From Quercus robur (taxonomy: Eukaryota > Streptophyta > Magnoliopsida > Fagales > Fagaceae), in the NCBI RefSeq assembly GCF_932294415.1, contig NC_065543.1, forward strand, positions 43,856,277 to 43,920,276: a stretch of DNA of 64,000 nucleotides, in the 5' to 3' direction. Below are positions 57,848 to 64,000 of the stretch, in pieces (position 1 is the stretch's first letter; each line of letters opens with the position of its first letter). Both the position numbers and the translations under genes were made by a program. Under the pieces are notes generated by a model. The model was not told the DNA's origin. It ran no database searches and saw only the letters and a program-made list of their open reading frames with translations.

Positions 57848-60800
57848 GAGGGGTTTTTGGATTGAACTAATTCCACAACAACCTTAGCATCTAACTCAAT
57901 TTCCAGATTCTGCACCCCAATCTGATCTGCAAGCAACAGTCCATCCCTTAGTGCCCAAAACTCAGCTGTGATGCTGGTTGTGAACCCGATTGACCTAGCA
58001 AAGCCTTTCATCCATTTGCCATCACTATCCCTAATAATCCCACCTCCTCCTGCCTTGCTCGGATTACCAAGAGAGGCCCCATCTGTATTTAACTTACACC
58101 AACCTGAGGGAGGTTTTTTCCAACTAGCATTACAAACCACCATACTCCTTTGGCTCTTGAGCTTTCCCACAGAGTAATAAAATTCCAAAGCTTGGCTTGT
58201 ACTAAATCTGTGTAAATTAACATTCAAGGCAGTATTATTGAAAACCATTTCATTTCTATGTTTCCACAAATTCCATATGGCGAAGGTAAAAACATAACTC
58301 CACGGCATTAAAGATGGGTGAGACACCTTGCTTTGATTGTTAACCCTCAGCCAACAGAACAAATCCATATCAACAAACGAGCTAACAATCACAAAGGGAA
58401 CCTTAAGATTATACCAGAAATCTTTTGCCACCATACAATCTCTTAACAAATGGCTTATGGTCTCCTGGAAGTTATTACATAAAGGGCAGCAACTATCTGG
58501 TATTATGCCTCTCATAGCCAACATAGACCTCACAGGCACGCTGTTGTGCATACACAACCAAAGAAAATTAACAATTTTTGGCAATGTATCTATTTTCCAT
58601 ATCCACTGCCCTTGGAAAGGAATAGTATTCTACTGAGGGCCATTTATCAGTGCATAGGCGGAGTTGGTGGTGAACTCTCCATTCTTTGAATGTTTCCACA
58701 TAATAACATCTTCCCTTCTACCAACTTGCTGCCTTGGAATAGCTTTAATCCTTTCCTCAATACTTGGAGGCAGCTCAAATGATAAAACTTCCCACTTCCA
58801 CCCCTGTTCTAGCCAGGAGAAAATCAAACAACTTCATATCAACTTCCCTTTGTGTCAAAGGGCCTTCAATCAGCTCTCTCAAAGGAAATTCCCCTTATCC
58901 AGCAATCAAAACAAAGTTTAATCCTTTCTCCATTTCCAATCCACCAACATATACCATCGGCAAAGGTTTGGAAGACTGCCTTGATGGCTCTCCAATTAGG
59001 TGAGGCTAGGAGCTTATCTGAGTCTTTAGCTCTCCTTCTATCTACCGAGCAATACTTCCTTAAGATCACTTTAGCCCAAATACTTTCTCCTGATTCATTA
59101 GCTTGGCTAATAATGCCAAATTCTTAGCTCTAGTAGCTTGAATCCCAAGGCCTCCCTCTTCCTTTGGCCTAATGATCTTGCTCAAACCAACCAAATGCAG
59201 CCTCCTCTTTTCACTAGTTGAGCCTCATAAGAAATCACGATTAATTTTGTCTAATTTCTCACAAAGATGGGCAGGGAGGACGGTGGCCTGCATTACATAG
59301 TTAGGAATAGATGACATAACAGATTTCACCAACACAGACCTTCTTGCAAAGGATAAGAACCTTGCTTTCCAACTAGCTAGCTTACTCATCACCCCATTTA
59401 CAATAAAGTTTAGTCAATTCCTTGGAACCCCTTTATGGTTAATCGGAAAAACAAGGTAATTCCTAATATTAGTCGTGGCTTGAATTCCCAGTCTTGAATA
59501 GATTTCACTTCTGATTTCAACTTGCACATTGGGGAAAAAGTAAATTCTTGACTTCTCCATGCTCACCTTTCGACCTAACTCATCACAAAACTCATCCAAC
59601 ACTTCCGAAATAACTTTACAAGAATCCTTATCCACTTTGACAAAGAGTATTAAATCATCCGTGAAAAATAGATGAGAAATTCCTATATTGTCCCTGGAGG
59701 CTTTCAAAGGTATCCACACTCCCTCCATACATTTCTTATCAATTAAGTGCCCTAGGTACTCCATGCACAAGATGAACAGATGAGGCGATATTGGGTCTCC
59801 TTGTCTAAGCCTTCTCAAAGGATTAAAAGACTCCAACGCCCCTCCATTAAACAAAATAGATATCTTGGTTGAAGTCACACAACTCATTATCACCTTAATA
59901 ATGTTTTAGGGAAAGTGGTCTGCTTGAAGAACTTTGTGGATAAAGCACTACTCCAGTCTATCATATGCCTTCTCCAAATCGACCTTAATGGCCATATACC
60001 CCTCTTTACCTTTTTTTCTATCCAATGCATAGAAGAGCTCTTGAGCAATTAAGACATTATCTATTCCCTTCCTCCCAGGCATGAAAGCTGATTGGACTAG
60101 AGACATAAGCTTGCTAAAATAAGGTCTAATCCTTTCCACTAAAATCTTTGAAATGATCTTATAGACCGAATTGCAAAGACTAATCGGTCTATAGTTATTT
60201 AGGGCTTTTACACTTCGGAATAAGGGTCACAAGGGTATCATTGAGGTGATTCGGAACTAAGTCATCCTTGAAAATAGCCTTCACCTCCTCACAAACTAAT
60301 TTCCCCACATCATGCCAAAAATGTTGATAAAAACCAGCAGGAAGACCATCTGGCCTTGGGGCTTTAAAAGGTTTTAAAGCCCACAAACCATTCCTAACAT
60401 CTTCATAAGAAACTTCCCTACCCATCCAATTTTTCTGTTCTTCAAAGAGAAAGCTACCAAAGAATTTAGACATTGGAGAATAACTGTGAGACATTTCCAA
60501 ACCCATGGAGTAAAGTCTCTTAAACACATTCAAAATATGCTCCTTCACTGCCTCTTCCTCAACTATCCATTCCCTTATGCCATCCTTCAAACACCTTATT
60601 TTATTTCTCTGCCTCTTAACTACAGTATTTACGTGGAAATAAGAGGTGTTTCGGTCCCCAAAGGCAGCAACATTAATCCTAGACTTAAGTGCCCAGAACT
60701 CTTCTTCCTGAAGCAAAATAGAGGAGTACTCATCAATAAGTTGTTTCTCAAGCCTCCTAGGATTTTCAGCCAATGCCTTTTAAGTCCCATTTAATCTAGC

Positions 60801-61702
60801 TAACACTCTTTTTTTCCTCACAAAAAGGTTTCCAAAAACCTTATAATTCTACTTCTTAGCCTTCTTAGTAAAATTTGAAATGGCTAGTTGTAAGGGGGCT
60901 TCCTCGGGCCAAGCTTTTCTAACAATCCTAGGGAAATCCGGATGAAGAAGCCACATAGTTAGGAAACAAAAAGGCTTCACCAATCTGTTCACATTGGGTT
61001 TCCATAATTCAATCAAAACAGGGTGATGGTCAGAGAAAGTTCTAGGGAGGTGGGTAACTACCACCTTAGGGTACAAAATTCTCCAAATAGGATTGGTAAA
61101 ACACCTATCTAATCTCTCCAAGATCAGGTCTGAAATCTGCCTTTTATTGGTCCAAGTATATTTAGGCCCGACAAAACCAAGATCAACAAAACTACATGAA
61201 TCCAAACATGCTTTAAACTCTAGGGCCCGTTTTAAGTTAATATGATTCCCCCTAAGTTTGTCCTCCCCATAAAGCACTTCATTGAAATCACCAATCATTA
61301 GCCAAGGATGATTATGCAACTGCCCTACCTTTTCTATATTGGACCAAAGGATTCTCTGTTCAACTAAATGAGGGCTGGCGTAAATTGCGGAAAATAACCA
61401 AGAAAGGTTTGAGGCTCATACCTTAACAAAGACATGTATCTCCTGTTCTATTGTTGATAAGAGATTAACTTCCGCATCCTCTCTTTTCCACAGGATCTAT
61501 AAGCCACTAGTGTACCCAATAGTATTCGTGGTGATAAAACCATCAAAGGGAAGCCCTTCAATGATCTTTTCAGCTCTACTTCCCCCCACTCTAGTCTCGG
61601 TAATAACCATAATCGAAGGATGGTGATTCACAACCATTTCAAACACCCCCTCTTAAAATCGAGGTTTAAAGCTCCTCTACAATTCCACATGAGAATGTTC
61701 AT
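57848..61702 (-). pseudogene. LINE ORF2 (endonuclease-reverse transcriptase-RNase H), broken
   Basis: The frame is interrupted several times (e.g. between 61319 and 60849 blocks, around 60150-60195, 59900-59945 and 58830-59400). The reverse transcriptase catalytic block reads FFTDDLILF where active L1-type enzymes have F/Y-A-D-D, so the residue before the two aspartates is Thr, consistent with a G-to-A change. The final part of RNase H lies at 56441-56076, ending in REVNRVADALAKLG and a stop codon. Confidence 0.85.
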
Positions 61703-62234
61703 ATGCACAAATTGACCTATGGGGACCTCAACTTAACTAGGATTCATTGTGGCATTTTCTACCATATTCCATCCTATCCTCCTTAACAAATCCTTTGAGT
61801 ACTTCCACTCTGGTTTCCATATCATCATGTACTTCAGTATTCCTACCACATCTTCCCTGCAACATATCAGGGCATTGCACTTCTTGACCGAAGCAAGAAT
61901 TTGAATTAGCTTCAGCATCAGGTGGTTCCCTATAAATGCTGTTGCCATTCCCCTTGAGTCCACTAATTTCCTTTCCTGTATCAACCATCTGGATTCGTCG
62001 AAGTGAGGCACCACCGATGGTCTTCTTTGCTTGCTCAAAGCTTCGGCCTCCTCCCATGATAGCAATGGAATGTCCATTATGAAACTCCTCCAAGGATTGG
62101 GTGTCTGACCCCAAGCTGGGTGGTCCAATAGAAGTGTCCCCAACCTGCAGCTCGCCAGAGTGGTGGGGAAGATGTTCTTCCTTGCCTGACCCATTTCCAC
62201 ATCGCACCACCCGAACTTCTCTATCGGTGCTAAT

Positions 62235-63065
62235 CTAATTTGAAGGATGATCTCGTCTGGCACCGCTATTAGGTTGTTTCGGTGCCATACCGCCCAACCA
62301 CACCGTGTTATACTGCTTCAACTCAAGCAGTTTCCTTTGATTCTTATTGCTGCGCAAATTTTTTGAGGATGAAGCTCTCTGGGAAGCTGAAGGGTGTTGT
62401 CTCTTCAAAGACTTGGATCCTTTCACTCCAATAGACCTGTTGCCCCGTGTTTTCATGCCCAAGGGAACAAGATGATGTTTCCCATCAGTTCGATTCACCT
62501 CAGCTTTTTGTACCGGGCTTACCGCTCTGAAGCCTCCTTCAAGATTGCCCAAATCTACATTCGGTGCTGCCCCTTGGTCAAAAACATCACACACGGCACA
62601 TGTTGGGTTAGGGTGATTAGACAGCACCTCCACATTATTGGACTTGACTAAACCACCCTCATAATTTGCCTTTCTTTGGAAAAAAATACCCTTCGGACTA
62701 ACGTCTCCCTTTTTATCACTCCCTAAGGGAAATCTTGCCCGTCCATTTCTAACTGAATTCTTTTTCCTTGTAACCAACATCCAAGGACCAAAGTTAGGAT
62801 TTGATTGCTTTTCTTCCTCACTTGCCTGATTCGGGCTTCTCTTTGCTTCACTCTCACTCCTATCCCTTTCCTTAATTTGGTAGCAACAGTTTTCTTGTTT
62901 GTGCCCAAGCCTTCCACAGCAAAAACAAAGAGAAGAAATTCCTTCATATTTTACTTGTTGCACCAACCTACCTATCCTTATGGAGTTAATTAAAGGTGTA
63001 AGGTTGAATTTATTCAACCATCTAATTGGCTTTATTCCGTGCCAAATTTGCTTGTAATTCAGCAT
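62235..63065 (-). pseudogene. LINE ORF1 remnant with zinc knuckle
   Basis: An open stretch of 276 codons contains IRIGRLVQQVKYEGI, then a CCHC-type knuckle (C-X2-C-X4-H-X4-C), the pattern of plant L1 ORF1 nucleic-acid-binding proteins, then a basic Ser/Lys-rich tail. The upstream DUF4283-type region expected in full-length ORF1 is absent, and stop codons lie just before 63065. ORF1-like sequence continues, frame-shifted, to about 61733. Confidence 0.75.
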
Positions 63066-63084
63066 TTAGTAACCCTGTATTTAG

Positions 63085-64000
63085 GTGGGATTGTTGTAAG
63101 GGTAGTGAGTGAGATAGAGTGAAGATTGCTCAAGAGTGTGCAAGAAAACAGAGTGTCGCGGCTGGGACTCGCGGGTGGACTCGCGGCTGCAAGTCGCCAG
63201 AAGCTGCACACGTGCCAAGCATGCTGGAAGATGAACAGTCATGCTAGCTGGAGCACTACAGGACAAAACAGGACAACTGGCCATACGGTTAACTCGCGAC
63301 TGGAACTCGCGACTTGGTCAAGCCGCGAGGTCAAGCCGCGAGCCACCCCTGTTTTGGAAAAACCTGACGTTTCGCATTCCTCTTCACTCCAGTATAAATA
63401 CCCTTTTAACCCACGATTGAAAGAGAGCTTCCAGAGAGAATTTTGAGAGAGAAACCCTAAAGAAAAACCAGATTGTTTCACCCACAATCTCTACCTTAGA
63501 GTCTCATCAAATTCCCTCACTCTCTTCCTCTCCATTGTCAAATCCTTGAGAGGCATTATACCAAACCTGGTTCTCACCATCATCATCTCTGTGAGACAGT
63601 CGTTTGGAGTTTTGGGAAGCAGTTAGGAAGGAGCCAATCTTCATTGGTTGATGCTACGGTGTAGTAGCGGAATCCGGAAAGCTAGAAAAGAAAAAGGTTC
63701 GGCACAACCTCGTTGGAGCAAGAAGCTTGGAGGGCTTAGGTGCATTGGGTAGATTAGGCTTGGAGGGTCTATTGCTGTCCTTGTATCCCAACTGTATTTT
63801 CTAGTGGATTGATTACCGCTTGGAGGGCGGCGGAGAGGTTTTTCGCCGAGGTCTTCGGTTTCCTCTTCGATAACACATCTGGTGTTATCTCTGTGTTTGC
63901 ATCTTCCTTCCTCTCTATCTCTGCCTTTACATTATCTGCTGTGGTTTATTTTGTTATGGCTTAGATAGTTGTTTAACCAATTCCATATTATAGCATATGT
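63085..64000 (+). mobile_element. Probable LTR/leader of an LTR retrotransposon, partial
   Basis: LINE sequence ends near 63065, and a promoter-like region follows: GTATAAATACCC at 63392-63403, a purine-rich leader GAAAGAGAGCTTCCAGAGAG, then a T-rich downstream part, as in plant LTR promoters. Upstream of the TATA box are repeated CTCGCGAC/GTCAAGCCGCGAG phrases (63160-63345). Neither LTR border nor any coding domain is inside the window. It could instead be another kind of repeat. Confidence 0.4.

Larger units (their letters stand above)
56041..63065 (-). mobile_element. L1-type LINE, decayed, with nested insertion
   Basis: Minus-strand order of parts: ORF1 remnant with a CCHC knuckle (CFCCGRLGHKQENC, in 63065-62235); ORF2 from ATG 61702 with endonuclease start MWNCRGA, endonuclease C-half (GDFNE, SDHHPV; 61319-60849), reverse transcriptase (60773 to about 58600), zf-RVT cysteines (CPLCNNFQETISHLLRDC) and RNase H (NTDGAS, AEFWALRDG). 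RNase H continues at 56441-56076 beyond a nested element. A T run at 56041-56054 on the plus strand is the A-tail. Frameshifts and stops break ORF2 into pieces, and the first part of ORF1 is missing, so it is inactive. Taking away the 1.4 kb insert and a 110-bp duplication leaves about 5.5 kb. Confidence 0.92.

Overview
This is nuclear DNA from a flowering plant. It is a eudicot and probably a woody species. A Fagaceae-like tree is my guess from the repeat style, not something the window proves. The evidence for a plant nuclear genome is intron-containing genes with GT/AG borders, a plant nuclear tRNA-Asn, an inserted piece of plastid DNA, and dense AT-rich intergenic DNA full of MITEs, MULEs, hAT-like elements, LTR elements and a LINE.

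Three host protein genes look intact. The first is a BRR2-type spliceosomal RNA helicase (16848-23321, +; coding region in one exon, 2157 aa). The second is a three-exon RING protein with a CNOT4-like zinc finger (38738-40072, +; 352 aa). The third is a three-exon EDS1 immune regulator (55552-48831, -; 614 aa) with a 4.7 kb first intron packed with transposons. A truncated second EDS1 copy lies 4 kb beyond its 3' end in a duplicated block. There is one tRNA-Asn(GUU) gene (26220-26147, -).

Layout. 1-7.4 kb holds a chain of DNA transposons: a MULE with a 9-bp target duplication that carries a 149-codon ORF, a second MULE containing a nested Harbinger-like element, and an hAT-like element. 7.4-12.4 kb has no gene and looks like old LTR-type debris with a minisatellite. 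12.4-15.5 kb is a decayed plastid insert (trnH to the rpl2 3' end), split by a 2.8 kb palindromic LTR structure flanked by a 5-bp duplication. 16.3-23.5 kb is BRR2. 23.9-30.6 kb is MITEs, a tRNA and AT-rich spacer. 30.66-36.17 kb is a young 5.5 kb non-autonomous LTR retrotransposon with identical-length LTRs, two related tandem arrays and two putative transcription units running opposite to the element. 38.5-40.3 kb is the RING gene. 40.6-48.1 kb is an hAT-like element, the EDS1 pseudogene block and MITEs. 48.2-55.6 kb is EDS1. 56.0-63.1 kb is a decayed L1-type LINE on the minus strand, interrupted by a 1.4 kb TTA-flanked element. 63.1-64 kb looks like the start of another LTR element that runs off the window.

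The host genes are functionally unrelated: splicing, probable ubiquitin-type RING function, and TIR-NLR immunity. The most unusual structures are the palindromic LTR inside the plastid insert, the internal architecture of the 5.5 kb LTR element with its repeated CCGAGGA motif, and the MULE whose interior is filled by one open reading frame.
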